Under the pieces are notes generated by a model. The model made no database searches and was not told the DNA's origin. It saw only the letters and a program-made list of their open reading frames with translations. From Bacteroidota bacterium (GTDB lineage Bacteria > Bacteroidota > Bacteroidia > Chitinophagales > Chitinophagaceae): DNA of 64,000 bases. A program made the position numbers and the translations under genes. Shown here piece by piece: positions 29,031 through 37,427 of the stretch. Within the stretch, counting starts at the first letter, position 1, and each line of letters begins with the position of its first letter. The DNA lies in the NCBI GenBank assembly GCA_018266775.1, contig JAFDZS010000010.1, forward strand, positions 369,983 to 433,982, given 5' to 3'.

Positions 29031-29061
29031 ATACTATCCCTGATGGGGTAGTATTTTTTTG
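29031..29061 (+). terminator. Orphan intrinsic terminator upstream of ssb
   Basis: ATACTATCCC (29031-29040) pairs with GGGGTAGTAT (29045-29054) over a TGAT loop, followed by eight T's. No plus-strand gene ends before it: the region 28836-29165 (330 bases) has no supported CDS, so it may end a short transcript or act as an attenuator for ssb. Confidence 0.65.
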
Positions 29062-29165
29062 AAAAACCTTGTTCCTCCTCCACAGGCCTAATGGCTGGTC
29101 GCTATCGGTAAATGAATGAGGCGAAGCTGAATTCTTTAATTAATCATTTTTAAATTTTATCAATC

Positions 29166-29558
29166 ATGGAAATGACAGCAAGATTAACAGGTGATGCAAA
29201 AATCAGCACCCTGCAATCAGGAAAACAGGTAGTGAATTTTAATGTAGCCATTAACGATAGCTACAAATCAAAAACCACCGGCGAAGTAATGAAAATGGTG
29301 ACTTATGTACAATGCGACTACTGGGTAAACCCCGGTGTAGCTCAGTTTCTTACTAAAGGAACTTTAGTGGAACTGCAGGGCAGGATAGGAGTAAGCGCCT
29401 ATACTGGTAAAGATGGGTTACCCAAAGCCTCCCTTACCCTGCATGTGAATAGCATCAAACTGCATGGGGGTAAATCAAAGCAACAGGAAACCATAGCAGC
29501 AGATAAAATTTTGGTGGGTGCCTCAAGCGAAACAGCAACCGATGATCTGCCTTTCTAA
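29166..29558 (+). CDS. ssb: Single-stranded DNA-binding protein
   Basis: A 130-residue protein with the OB-fold pattern of SSB: MTARLTGDAKI at the start, VNFNVAINDSYK, VTYVQCDYW, and a KGTLVELQGRIGVSAYTGKDG stretch. It ends in the acidic tail TDDLPF, which recruits repair and replication partners. At this size and next to DUF932 and mobilisation genes it looks like an element-borne SSB that protects single-stranded DNA during transfer. A hairpin terminator follows it at once. Confidence 0.9.
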   Translation: MEMTARLTGDAKISTLQSGKQVVNFNVAINDSYKSKTTGEVMKMVTYVQCDYWVNPGVAQFLTKGTLVELQGRIGVSAYTGKDGLPKASLTLHVNSIKLHGGKSKQQETIAADKILVGASSETATDDLPF

Positions 29559-29570
29559 AATCAAAACGGC

Positions 29571-29604
29571 ACCAGCCCTAATGGATTCGGGCTGGTATTT
29601 TCTT
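29571..29604 (+). terminator. Hairpin terminator after ssb
   Basis: ACCAGCCC (29571-29578) pairs with GGGCTGGT (29589-29596), followed by ATTTTCTTTC. It lies 12 bases after the ssb stop. Confidence 0.7.
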
Positions 29605-29672
29605 TCAATCTTTCAATTCAACAAAAACCACAGTGTAGCGCCTGCGGAATACAAATTAAAGCGTACCATATT

Positions 29673-30737
29673 ATGGCACACAATTTAAATTTCAATGAAC
29701 TAACAGGTAAACATAGCTTCTTTTCAGTAAAAGAAAAAGCCTGGCATGGATTAGGTCAAATAGTAGAGGGGTACCCAACCAGTGCAGAAGCATTAAAATT
29801 TGCAGGACTGGATTATACCATAACCAAAAGAAAACTGTATACGTTTGATAACGAAAACGAAACAGCCAATGCAGATATCGAAATCAAAATCCCTGAAATA
29901 GAAGTACCCAATTATTTTGCCACCATCCGCACCGACAATGAAACCGTTTTAGGTGTAGTGGGTAAAGATTATGAAGTGGTACAGAACATTGATGCGTTTA
30001 GTTTCTTTGATGCTATTGTTGGCGGCGATGGTATTCAATACGAAACCGCAGGGGCATTGGGAAAAGGAGAAAGAATTTTCATTACGGCTAAGTTGCCCAA
30101 TTATATTAAAGTGGGTAAGGAGGATTTGATTGAGCAGTATTTGTTTTTAACTACCTCTCATGATGGCGGTGGCAGTATTACCGCAGCCTTTACTCCGGTA
30201 AGAATTGTTTGTAACAATACTTTAAATGCTGCCCTTCGCAACCATAGCAATGCTTTTAAAATAAGGCATACCGCTAATGCAAAAGAAAGATTGGATGAGG
30301 CTCATAAATTGATGGGCATTACAAATAATTTAAGCATCCAGTTAGAAGGAGTTTTTAATCAATGGGCTAAGATTCGTATTACAGATCTCGAAGTAAAAAA
30401 CTTGATTCAAATGGCTTTAGTGCCTAACAAAGAAGTGTTGCAAAATATACAGGCTGGTAAAGAGGATGAATTATCCACCTGTTTTAAAAATATGACGGAT
30501 GCGGCTTTTGAATATGCTATGACCAATGAAACGCAACAATTAGAAACTACCAAAGGCAGTTTGTTCGGTGCTTACAATGCCGTTACCGGATATTTTCAAA
30601 ATGTACGAACTTACAAAAATGAAGAAGCCAAAATGAAATCTTTATTGTTTGGTGGTACAGGACAATTGAGAACACAGAAAGCATTCAATCTTTGTGAGGG
30701 TTTTGCAAAGGATTCAATAATGGAGTTTATTAATTAA
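29673..30737 (+). CDS. DUF932 phage/plasmid-like protein
   Basis: A 354-residue protein matching the DUF932 family (phage/plasmid-like, TIGR03299 type): FSVKEKAWHGLGQIVEGYPTS near the start, VVGKDYEVVQN, the YLFLTTSHDGGGSITAAFTPVRIVCNNTL core region and a C-terminal FNLCEGFAKDSIMEFI. The family is common on plasmids and conjugative elements and its biochemical role is unknown. Position between ssb and radC fits the accessory set carried by Bacteroidota mobile elements. Confidence 0.85.
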   Translation: MAHNLNFNELTGKHSFFSVKEKAWHGLGQIVEGYPTSAEALKFAGLDYTITKRKLYTFDNENETANADIEIKIPEIEVPNYFATIRTDNETVLGVVGKDYEVVQNIDAFSFFDAIVGGDGIQYETAGALGKGERIFITAKLPNYIKVGKEDLIEQYLFLTTSHDGGGSITAAFTPVRIVCNNTLNAALRNHSNAFKIRHTANAKERLDEAHKLMGITNNLSIQLEGVFNQWAKIRITDLEVKNLIQMALVPNKEVLQNIQAGKEDELSTCFKNMTDAAFEYAMTNETQQLETTKGSLFGAYNAVTGYFQNVRTYKNEEAKMKSLLFGGTGQLRTQKAFNLCEGFAKDSIMEFIN

Positions 30738-30745
30738 GATGGCAT

Positions 30746-30778
30746 AAGGGGCAAGCAGTGAAGTTTGCCCCTTTTTTA
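30746..30778 (+). terminator. Hairpin terminator after the DUF932 gene
   Basis: AAGGGGCAA (30746-30754) pairs with TTGCCCCTT (30765-30773), followed by a T run. It ends the DUF932 transcript. Confidence 0.8.
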
Positions 30779-30800
30779 TTAAGACTTTTAAAGCCTGGAA

Positions 30801-30828
30801 ACGAGCCACGCTTGAAGGCGTGGCTCGT
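30801..30828. repeat. 11-bp perfect inverted repeat
   Basis: ACGAGCCACGC (30801-30811) and its complement (30818-30828) enclose a six-base loop. No T run follows, so it is not a classical terminator. It sits in the 192-base gap between the DUF932 and merR genes and could mark an element joint or a structured RNA end. Confidence 0.5.
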
Positions 30829-30929
30829 TGGGTACTGTGATGATTTTGAATTAATTAGTTTAGTAAAAAATATATTCAGAAAGGAAATACTTATTTTTTT
30901 TAATTATTTATAATAGATTAACGTCATTT

Positions 30930-31352
30930 TTAATTAGAGTTAGCTGTAAACTTATCTGATACCAAAATAGCACAATTATCTTCCGGCAACTCAGGGTTAC
31001 AATTATCTGCACATTTGCTAACTCCGTTCAATAGTAATGTTCTTATGGAAATTAGTTCACGAATTTTTTCATCCAACAAAGAAACTTTCGATGAAATTTT
31101 AGAAGATACATTTTTGCAGGAGGCTTCGTTCATTTCAATCATCTCCAATAAATCAGCCACTTCATTCAGAGTAAATCCAAAGCCCTTTAATCTTTTTATG
31201 GTAAGCAATCTTGTCAGGATTTCATCAGAATATTCTTTATAATTATTCTCCCTTCTTTCCTTTCGGTTCACTTTAATTAAACCATGCTTTTCATAAAAGC
31301 GGATAGTATCTTTTGATAACCCTGTTTGCTTTACAAGTTGCCCAATTAACAT
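30930..31352 (-). CDS. MerR-family metal-responsive regulator
   Basis: A 140-residue regulator. Residues 1-26 form the winged-helix start (MLIGQLVKQTGLSKDTIRFYEKHGLI), followed by the long dimerisation helix. Cysteines lie at 79, 114, 118 and 127; positions 79 and 114 match the metal-binding Cys positions of ZntR, and C118/C127 sit in the usual binding loop. A soft divalent metal (Zn, Cd, Pb or Hg) is therefore likely, but which one is not clear. It is transcribed away from the lipoprotein gene at 31445, with the shared intergenic region carrying the likely operator. MerR proteins bend promoter DNA to activate such divergent genes. Confidence 0.85.
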   Translation of the reverse strand: MLIGQLVKQTGLSKDTIRFYEKHGLIKVNRKERRENNYKEYSDEILTRLLTIKRLKGFGFTLNEVADLLEMIEMNEASCKNVSSKISSKVSLLDEKIRELISIRTLLLNGVSKCADNCNPELPEDNCAILVSDKFTANSN

Positions 31353-31406
31353 AGTTTTTGAAATTTATTTTAAAAAAGCCTAGACCGTTGCCTATACTCC
31401 ACTGTT

Positions 31407-31414
31407 TATGTTTG
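31407..31414 (+). promoter_or_regulatory. Probable -7 box of the MerR-controlled operon
   Basis: TATGTTTG fits TAnnTTTG, 31 bases before the lipoprotein ATG at 31445. A TTG lies 16 bases upstream (31388-31390), an abnormal spacing that a MerR-type activator might correct. Confidence 0.4.
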
Positions 31415-31444
31415 CAAATCTAAACACTTTAAACAGAAAAGAAA

Positions 31445-31969
31445 ATGAAAAAATTTGCGCTAAAATTAACCCTGTTGATGGCTGTTCTTACAGGATTTAC
31501 ATCCTGTAGTAATGGGCAATCTGTCCCTGTAAAAGCACAGGCAAAACCAAAAGCAGCAACCTGCAGCCATTGCGGCAAAGCATCCTGTGATAAAAATTGT
31601 TCGTCAAATTTAATAATAAAAACAAAAGACACTGGTATGCAAATCAAGACAATTCCATCCTGCAGCCTCAATGAAAAAGAATTTTCAGAAAGAGGCGATA
31701 CTTTAAGTAAAACAATTTTCGGCAAAGCAATAGCTATCAATTCTCTTAAAGATGGTTATGATATTGTTTTTAATGAACCCAAAGAATTTTCCAATGAACT
31801 TATGGAAATGGTAAATTTTGAAAGAAGCTGTTGTTCAGGCTTTACCTGGGCCTTGGTTTTTGAACCAAATAATAAAGCTACTCATTTGCAGGTATATGGC
31901 TCAAAACAAATAAAAGCCGAAATGCGAAATGCTTTCAAATCTTTTGGACTTGAACACCTGATTAAATAA
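31445..31969 (+). CDS. Cys-rich lipoprotein of a metal-resistance operon
   Basis: A 174-residue protein with a lipoprotein signal (LLMAVLTGFTSC). A CSHCGKASCDKNC cluster lies around residues 39-51, then a domain with SCSLNEKEFSERGDTL and a conserved-looking FERSCCSGFTWALVFEP segment. This last part resembles small proteins seen beside merR genes, with a CC pair that may bind metal. The role is unknown. It is the first gene under the divergent merR regulator and is probably co-transcribed with the MerT-like and YnfA genes. Confidence 0.6.
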   Translation: MKKFALKLTLLMAVLTGFTSCSNGQSVPVKAQAKPKAATCSHCGKASCDKNCSSNLIIKTKDTGMQIKTIPSCSLNEKEFSERGDTLSKTIFGKAIAINSLKDGYDIVFNEPKEFSNELMEMVNFERSCCSGFTWALVFEPNNKATHLQVYGSKQIKAEMRNAFKSFGLEHLIK

Positions 31970-31986
31970 TGTATAAATACTTATAA

Positions 31987-32274
31987 ATGGGAACAACTAA
32001 AAAAAACTGCTATAAAAAATTAGGCTGGACAGGAATTGCGCTTTGCGGATTGTGCTGTGCTTTGCCAATAATTGGAACAGCCATTGGAGTGGCTTCATTA
32101 ACTGCACTTTCTGTATATGTAGAAAAAATAGGCATACTTGCTTTAGGGCTTGCTGGCTTCTTTTTTTGGTATGCATTGTATAACAAGCGTAAAGGCGCTA
32201 AAGCATGTACAACAAGTTGCAATACTAATTGCGACTGCAAGACTGAGATTGTAAAAGAAGACAAACAATCGTAA
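31987..32274 (+). CDS. MerT/MerC-like small membrane protein
   Basis: A 95-residue protein with two or three TM helices. It has a vicinal Cys pair in the first helix (LCGLCCALPII) as in MerT/MerC-type mercuric importers, and a Cys-rich cytosolic tail (CTTSCNTNCDCK) that could pass metal on. It is 17 bases after the lipoprotein gene and 20 before ynfA. The substrate is unproven; it may be Hg2+ or another soft metal. Confidence 0.65.
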   Translation: MGTTKKNCYKKLGWTGIALCGLCCALPIIGTAIGVASLTALSVYVEKIGILALGLAGFFFWYALYNKRKGAKACTTSCNTNCDCKTEIVKEDKQS

Positions 32275-32294
32275 TTTTAAAATTCAAAAAAAAT

Positions 32295-32621
32295 ATGGCA
32301 ATAAAATCAACGATCATTTTTTTACTTGCCGGTTTGTGCGAAATTGGCGGCGGCTATTTAATATGGCTCTGGCTAAGAGATGGAAAACCTTTTTGGTACG
32401 GCATAGCCGGGGCTGTGGTTCTTGCATTGTATGGAGTGGTGGCTACCTGGCAGCCAGCCAACTTTGCAAGAACTTATGCAACCTATGGAGGTTTCTTTAT
32501 TGTGCTCTCACTTCTTTGGGCTTATAAATTTGATAATTTTCGACCAGACAAATATGACATCATTGGGGCATCAGTTGCTTTAATAGGGGTTTGTATAATC
32601 TTCTATACGCCGAGGCATTAA
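32295..32621 (+). CDS. YnfA/UPF0060 family membrane protein
   Basis: A 108-residue protein with four TM helices. The start (LLAGLCEIGGGYLIWLWLRDGKP), GVVATWQPANFARTYATYGG and the closing DIIGASVALIGVCIIFYTPR match UPF0060/YnfA. It is a small inner-membrane protein in the drug/metabolite exporter group; function is not settled. Its place at the end of a metal-linked operon is common in Bacteroidota. Confidence 0.88.
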   Translation: MAIKSTIIFLLAGLCEIGGGYLIWLWLRDGKPFWYGIAGAVVLALYGVVATWQPANFARTYATYGGFFIVLSLLWAYKFDNFRPDKYDIIGASVALIGVCIIFYTPRH

Positions 32622-32634
32622 AGTTCTATAGCTA

Positions 32635-32675
32635 TATTTAAGTATTTGCTTAAATAGTTATTTCCCTTATCTTTG
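32635..32675 (+). promoter_or_regulatory. arsR promoter with overlapping ArsR-type operator
   Basis: TTTG (32645-32648) and TATCTTTG (32668-32675) are exactly 19 bases apart, a complete Bacteroidota promoter. An 8-bp perfect inverted repeat, TATTTAAG-N6-CTTAAATA (32635-32656), covers the -33 element. Such a site would let the ArsR protein, starting 5 bases later at 32680, block its own operon until metal binds. Confidence 0.75.
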
Positions 32676-32679
32676 TGTA

Positions 32680-33057
32680 ATGGAAAATAATATCTGCATC
32701 AGGCAATTTGCCGACCATGAACAAATAAAAAATTGTAAAGTAAAATTAAGGGCAGCTCAAAAGTCTTTTGGAAATTTATCTGCTGTACTGGCTTTAGCAG
32801 GAAATGAAGTAAGGTTGAAGATTATTTATTTACTGGAAGAGGAAAAAGAGTTATGCCCCTGTGACCTTGCTGATATATTAGGTATGAGTATTCCTGCCGT
32901 ATCACAACATTTGAGAAAGTTAAAAGATGGAAATATTGTTGAAACCCGGAAGGAAAGTCAAACAATTTATTACTCTCTTACTCAGGAAAATATAAAGATA
33001 CTAAAGCCATTCTTTAAGCATATTAATGTACAAACTCTAAAACTGGAAACAGTATGA
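32680..33057 (+). CDS. ArsR/SmtB-family metal-responsive repressor
   Basis: A 125-residue winged-helix repressor. Homology is clear from LALAGNEVRLKIIYLLE through the recognition helix MSIPAVSQHLRKLKDGNIV and the wing SQTIYYSLT. The motif ELCPCDLADIL puts two Cys at the start of the alpha-3 helix, as in the metal site of ArsR/CadC-type sensors. It probably represses itself and the following merTP gene, released by a soft metal. The 3' end overlaps merTP by 4 bases, and an operator palindrome lies in its promoter. Confidence 0.88.
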   Translation: MENNICIRQFADHEQIKNCKVKLRAAQKSFGNLSAVLALAGNEVRLKIIYLLEEEKELCPCDLADILGMSIPAVSQHLRKLKDGNIVETRKESQTIYYSLTQENIKILKPFFKHINVQTLKLETV

Positions 33058-33746
33058 TAAGTCTAAAGTCATCTGGCACATTTACTGGTGCTGGCGTTCT
33101 TTCGGCAATTGCAGCTTCACTATGTTGTATAACCCCCGTTATTGCACTGCTTGCAGGCAGCAGTAGTATAGCTTCCAACTTTTCATGGATTGAACCGGCG
33201 AGACCTTATCTGATGGGATTATCAATAGCCGTATTGTCTTTTGCATGGTATCTTAAATTAAAGCCCGTTGCAACAAAAGATATAGATTGCAATTGCGACA
33301 CAACGAAGAAGGCCTCATTCTTTCAATCAAAATTTTTTTTAGCCATTGTAACTGTTTTTGCTTTACTGATGATGACTTTTCCTCTGTATGCAAAAATATT
33401 TTACCCAACCCCAAAAGCGCAGTCAACAACGGTTGCAGCAGTTGATAACAGGCAAGAGGTAAAGTTTACTATAAAAGGTATGAGCTGCGAAAGCTGTGAA
33501 GTTGAAGTAAACAATGAAATAGCTAAAGTAAATGGGGTATTAGCCTATCAAACTTCTTATGCCAACCATAGCAGCCTGGTCACTTTTGATAAATCTAAAG
33601 TGGATGTAAAAACAATTGAAACGGCAATCAGTAAGACAGGCTATAAAGTAAAGGGCTATGAGTATATGAATAGCCTCGGTGAGAAAAACGAAAAAGAGAA
33701 ATCATGTAGCGATTCATTAAAATCATGCTGCGAAAAAAAGAAATAA
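33054..33746 (+). CDS. merTP: MerTP: mercuric-type transporter fused to MerP-like HMA domain
   Basis: A 230-residue protein. Residues 1 to about 115 are a MerT-like membrane part with three TM helices and a CC pair in the first (SLCCITPVIALLAG). After a linker the C-terminus is a periplasmic-type HMA domain with GMSCESCEVEV, as in MerP, followed by a Cys-rich tail (SCSDSLKSCCEKK). MerT/MerP bring Hg2+ into the cell for MerA, yet neither merA nor merB is in the window, so it may carry another metal or serve a sink elsewhere. It is translationally coupled to arsR. Confidence 0.85.
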   Translation: MISLKSSGTFTGAGVLSAIAASLCCITPVIALLAGSSSIASNFSWIEPARPYLMGLSIAVLSFAWYLKLKPVATKDIDCNCDTTKKASFFQSKFFLAIVTVFALLMMTFPLYAKIFYPTPKAQSTTVAAVDNRQEVKFTIKGMSCESCEVEVNNEIAKVNGVLAYQTSYANHSSLVTFDKSKVDVKTIETAISKTGYKVKGYEYMNSLGEKNEKEKSCSDSLKSCCEKKK

Positions 33747-33749
33747 CAA

Positions 33750-33965
33750 ATGGAAAAAACAATCTTATTGCAATCAATCATTACTTGCCCTCACTGCGGT
33801 TTTAAAAAAGAAGAAACAATGCCTACAGATGCTTGTCAGTACTTCTATAAATGCACCAATTGCGAAACAATACTAAAACCCAAACAGGGTGATTGCTGTG
33901 TGTTTTGCAGTTATGGTACTGTAGCCTGCCCGCCTATACAGATGAATAAATCTTGTTGCTCTTAG
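33750..33965 (+). CDS. GDCCVxC-domain small protein
   Basis: A 71-residue Cys-rich protein with ITCPHCGFKKEETMP, CTNCETILKPKQGDCCVFCSYG and CPP. The GDCCVFC motif names a small family found next to merTP and arsR genes; some members are selenoproteins, but here all positions are Cys codons. It probably binds metal as a small cytosolic zinc-ribbon-like protein. It starts 3 bases after merTP and closes the operon. Confidence 0.82.
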   Translation: MEKTILLQSIITCPHCGFKKEETMPTDACQYFYKCTNCETILKPKQGDCCVFCSYGTVACPPIQMNKSCCS

Positions 33966-34011
33966 ATATGAAAAAAATATTGCTATGCCAATATCATTAC
34001 TTTTTAATTAT

Positions 34012-36210
34012 TTAAAATTTAGCACTAATACCTACATAAATACTTCTTCCAATAGAGGGAATAATTCCCGGACCAGGATATTCGTCTGTTCTGCGGGTGA
34101 AGTAGGCTTTGTCAGTTAAATTATTTGAACCAATCTTTAATGCGTAATTTTTATACTTGTAAGTAGCGCTTAGGTCAAGAACAGTATATGCTGGTATATA
34201 TCCTGCAATTGGGTCTGAGCTTACCTTTACATTTGTGGCATCACCATAGGCATCTCCCACGTAATTAACCTGAAAGGTGGTAGAAAAATGTTTATTACTG
34301 AAAATTAAACCGATCCTGTTAATAGTCTTAGCTGCTGCCTCAACTCTGTTTCCTTTAAATTCCCCGGTAGTATATTTTGCATTAATATAGGCAAATGAAT
34401 TAAAAATACTTAAACCATATTTCGATTTTTGGTTAAGGTATTTAAGAAGATTGAATTCAATATAACTTTCAATACCCTTGTGAACACTGTTAGCAATATT
34501 TTTTCTGATGGAGTAATCAATACCTGTTATTGGGTCTGTTTGAACCAGCACTCCAATCCGGTTATTGTAAGCCATATAAAAAAGCCCCATATCAAAATTT
34601 AGAAAGTTTTTTATAATTCCTCTGTAACCTAAATCAGTATTGAAACCATAAGCATCTTTTAAATTAGGGTCAATTTTTGAGGTTATACCAAATGGCTCTA
34701 ACTGGCTGTAATCAATAGGCCGGTATGCCTGGCTGAAATTGAAATAGATACTGGTATTATAAACAGGTTTGTATTCTAATCCAATACCAAAAAGCGGGAA
34801 AGTTCTTGTTTTAACTTCATTTGGAGATTGTTTTACTGTATCTGTAATTTTGTAGCCTTTAGCAGTACTTTTTAAATATTCAAATCTAAAACCGGGGGTC
34901 ACTGTAAATTTATCACTTAGCCTAAAAATGTTCTCGACAAAGGGGGCAAAGTTAGAAGTAGTAAAATCTAAATTATATCCCCAATTGCCTGTAATGGATA
35001 AATCAAAATCACTGTTTGTAGTACCCTCGCCACCACCTTGTCGCTTGAACCATGCATAAGCATACCTGATGCCGCCTGCAATGGTGGATTTTTGTTTTCC
35101 CAAAGAATAACTATTTGAAAAACGTAGCTCGGTTGTTGAATTGTGCATGTCCTCACTGCCAACCTCTCTTGGAACATAAGTACCGGTGGCGGTATCTATT
35201 TCATCTAACGCCTCAGGGCCACCGTCTTCATTCCGCCACACCAGCGAACGGTTACTGAAAAGGTAAGTTGTTTTTAAACTGATTGTAGTATTTGAAGAAG
35301 GCGTAAAGTTTGCGTAAGCAGTCAGAACGTTCCAGGGGCTTTTAAGCCAGTTTCTTGCCCTTGTTGAAGCCTTTGGATTAGCTTCAAACATACTGTCGGT
35401 TAAACCGCCTGGCATTTTTAGTTTATTACGGAGTAAAGAATATTCAACACCTGCATTTGTTTTTGCAGATGGTTTGTATTGGACCTTACCAAAACCTGAC
35501 AGTTGCCATTGCCTGCTGTTGGGCCGGTAGCCATCAATGTACCTGTATTGGAGAAAGCCATAATAGCTTACCTTTTTGTAACTGCCCCCAATTGAATTGA
35601 AAGAATTAAATAGCCCGAAACTGCCAATAGTTTGTGAAGTAGTAAATTCAAATGGTTTGTTTGCAGGGGCATCTTTTGTTACATAGTTTACCAGGCCTCC
35701 AAACTGTGAACCAAATTGTAAGGAGGAAGCGCCCCTTACCATTTCAATACGGTTTACCGCTTCCATTGGTGGAATATAATAGGATTCATTATAACCAAAA
35801 ATATCCGCACTGATATTATACCCGTTTTGACGGGTATTCATTTCAATGCTTTGAATTGGATTCAAACCTCTTGTAGCAATTCCATTGGCGGTAAAGCCAC
35901 CACTTTCTGTTTCTACGATATTTAAACCTGGTATCCGCCCAAGTATTTGTCGGGTATTATTAATTGCCTTATTCGCATCCATGCTGTCTACAAGTATAAC
36001 TTCATTCTTTTTACCTGCATAGATGATTCCGTCTTTTGTTTCCAGCAAATGCCCAACGCCATTGACTGTTTTGTACCCGGTAACTGTAATCTCCTTCATT
36101 AATTTCACACTATCACGGATTACTTTAACGCTATCCGGCAGCCTGGTTTGCTGAGCATTTGCAGTTACAAATCCAATTGATGCCACTAAAGCAATAACAA
36201 TATTTTTCAT
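34012..36210 (-). CDS. TonB-dependent outer-membrane receptor
   Basis: A 732-residue receptor with a signal peptide (MKNIVIALVASIGFVTANAQ), a plug domain from about residue 40 (EITVTGYKT, GRIPGLNI, GIATRGLNP, MVRGASSLQFGSQFGGLVNYVTK) and a 22-strand barrel ending YVGISAKF. It is closest in pattern to FecA/siderophore-type receptors. It lacks the N-terminal carboxypeptidase-like domain usual in SusC proteins. It imports a ligand, perhaps a metal chelate, using TonB energy; the placement between merTP and a cation exporter suggests metal, but iron is equally possible. It is convergent to the GDCCVxC gene. Confidence 0.88.
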   Translation of the reverse strand: MKNIVIALVASIGFVTANAQQTRLPDSVKVIRDSVKLMKEITVTGYKTVNGVGHLLETKDGIIYAGKKNEVILVDSMDANKAINNTRQILGRIPGLNIVETESGGFTANGIATRGLNPIQSIEMNTRQNGYNISADIFGYNESYYIPPMEAVNRIEMVRGASSLQFGSQFGGLVNYVTKDAPANKPFEFTTSQTIGSFGLFNSFNSIGGSYKKVSYYGFLQYRYIDGYRPNSRQWQLSGFGKVQYKPSAKTNAGVEYSLLRNKLKMPGGLTDSMFEANPKASTRARNWLKSPWNVLTAYANFTPSSNTTISLKTTYLFSNRSLVWRNEDGGPEALDEIDTATGTYVPREVGSEDMHNSTTELRFSNSYSLGKQKSTIAGGIRYAYAWFKRQGGGEGTTNSDFDLSITGNWGYNLDFTTSNFAPFVENIFRLSDKFTVTPGFRFEYLKSTAKGYKITDTVKQSPNEVKTRTFPLFGIGLEYKPVYNTSIYFNFSQAYRPIDYSQLEPFGITSKIDPNLKDAYGFNTDLGYRGIIKNFLNFDMGLFYMAYNNRIGVLVQTDPITGIDYSIRKNIANSVHKGIESYIEFNLLKYLNQKSKYGLSIFNSFAYINAKYTTGEFKGNRVEAAAKTINRIGLIFSNKHFSTTFQVNYVGDAYGDATNVKVSSDPIAGYIPAYTVLDLSATYKYKNYALKIGSNNLTDKAYFTRRTDEYPGPGIIPSIGRSIYVGISAKF

Positions 36211-36334
36211 ATTTATTCGCAGTTATATAATGATTGCAAATGTTGAACATATTTTGAAGAGAGCATTTGGCAATCAGGAAAAAAACTATCGCAAAGCGGA
36301 AAACAGACATTGCTCACATAGCACCTTGTTTAAT

Positions 36335-36342
36335 TATCTTTG
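36335..36342 (+). promoter_or_regulatory. Probable -7 box of the CDF exporter gene
   Basis: TATCTTTG, with a TTG at 36310-36312 some 22 bases upstream. It overlaps the TTG codon at 36340, which rules that codon out as the CDF start. Confidence 0.5.
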
Positions 36343-36363
36343 CGCTTCAAAATTTATGAATGC

Positions 36364-37272
36364 GTGAATCAAGGAGTAAGCCAAAACGTGGCAACAGCTG
36401 TACGAACAACCTATTTTAGCATTATCGGAAATGCAACCTTGGCTTTAATTAAAGGACTGGCTGGTTTTTTTGGCAATTCTTATGCATTGATAGCAGATGC
36501 TATTGAATCTACAACGGACATTTTTTCTTCCCTGTTGGTTTTATTTGGGTTGAAATATGCAAACCGGCCTGCAGATAAAAATCACCCCTACGGGCATGGA
36601 AGGGCGGAACCATTGATTACTTTTCTTGTTGTTGGTTTTTTAATTACTTCCGCTACCATTATTGCCTATGAAAGCATTCAAAATATTGGTACACCGCATG
36701 AATTACCCAAATCATGGACTTTAATTGTATTAGGAGCAATAATTATTTGGAAAGAAATTTCATTCAGATTGGTAATTAAAAAAAGCAAAGAAACCAACAG
36801 CTCTTCATTAAAAGCAGATGCCTGGCATCACAGAAGCGATGCTATAACATCCGTCGCCGCATTTATCGGAATTTCTATTGCTTTAATTATGGGTAAAGGC
36901 TATGAGACAGCGGATGACTGGGCCGCACTTTTTGCATCGGGTTTTATTTTGTACAATAGTTATTTAATTTTTCGGCCTGCCCTTGGAGAAATTATGGACG
37001 AACATTTGTATGATGACCTGGTAGAAGATATCAGGAAAGTTTCGCTTACAGTTAATGGAGTAAAGGATACTGAAAAATGTTTTATCAGAAAAGCGGGCAT
37101 GATATATCATGTTGACCTGCATGCCAAAGTTGATGCTCATATCAGTGTAAAAGAAGGACATAACATTGCACATTCACTCAAAAATACGCTGCGTGAGGAA
37201 ATTCCTCAGTTAGGACATGTATTAATTCATATTGAACCATTTGAACAGAATCCATTACACGCTAATAATTAA
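36364..37272 (+). CDS. Cation diffusion facilitator (CDF) metal exporter
   Basis: About 302 residues from GTG 36364; an upstream TTG at 36340 lies inside the promoter box. It has six TM helices with the CDF metal-binding positions ALIADAIESTTD (TM2) and WHHRSDAITS (TM5), and the HPYGHGRAEPL signature. The C-terminal cytosolic domain has HVDLHAKVD and a closing GHVLIHIEP. CDF proteins swap Zn2+, Cd2+, Fe2+ or Co2+ for protons across the inner membrane. It is divergent from the TonB receptor. A bidirectional terminator follows. Confidence 0.9.
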   Translation: MNQGVSQNVATAVRTTYFSIIGNATLALIKGLAGFFGNSYALIADAIESTTDIFSSLLVLFGLKYANRPADKNHPYGHGRAEPLITFLVVGFLITSATIIAYESIQNIGTPHELPKSWTLIVLGAIIIWKEISFRLVIKKSKETNSSSLKADAWHHRSDAITSVAAFIGISIALIMGKGYETADDWAALFASGFILYNSYLIFRPALGEIMDEHLYDDLVEDIRKVSLTVNGVKDTEKCFIRKAGMIYHVDLHAKVDAHISVKEGHNIAHSLKNTLREEIPQLGHVLIHIEPFEQNPLHANN

Positions 37273-37373
37273 TTATTGCACCTGCTGATTTTCCACAATT
37301 GAATAATTGGAATTTTTTTAAACCGCCATCTTTGTTTTTCACTCCTTTATTTAATACAGGCTGGTCCATTGAA

Positions 37374-37412
37374 TTAAACAGTCCGCTGTATTTTATACAA
37401 CGGACTGTTTAA
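37374..37412. terminator. Bidirectional hairpin terminator
   Basis: TTAAACAGTCCG (37374-37385) and its complement (37401-37412) pair over 12 bp, with further pairing in the loop. A/T runs lie on both sides. It separates the plus-strand CDF gene from the minus-strand gene at 37428. Confidence 0.75.
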
Positions 37413-37427
37413 ATGAAAATATTTTGT

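Noticed and set aside
36340..36363. TTG start of the CDF gene
   Set aside because: It overlaps a TATCTTTG promoter box; GTG 36364 fits the family start better.
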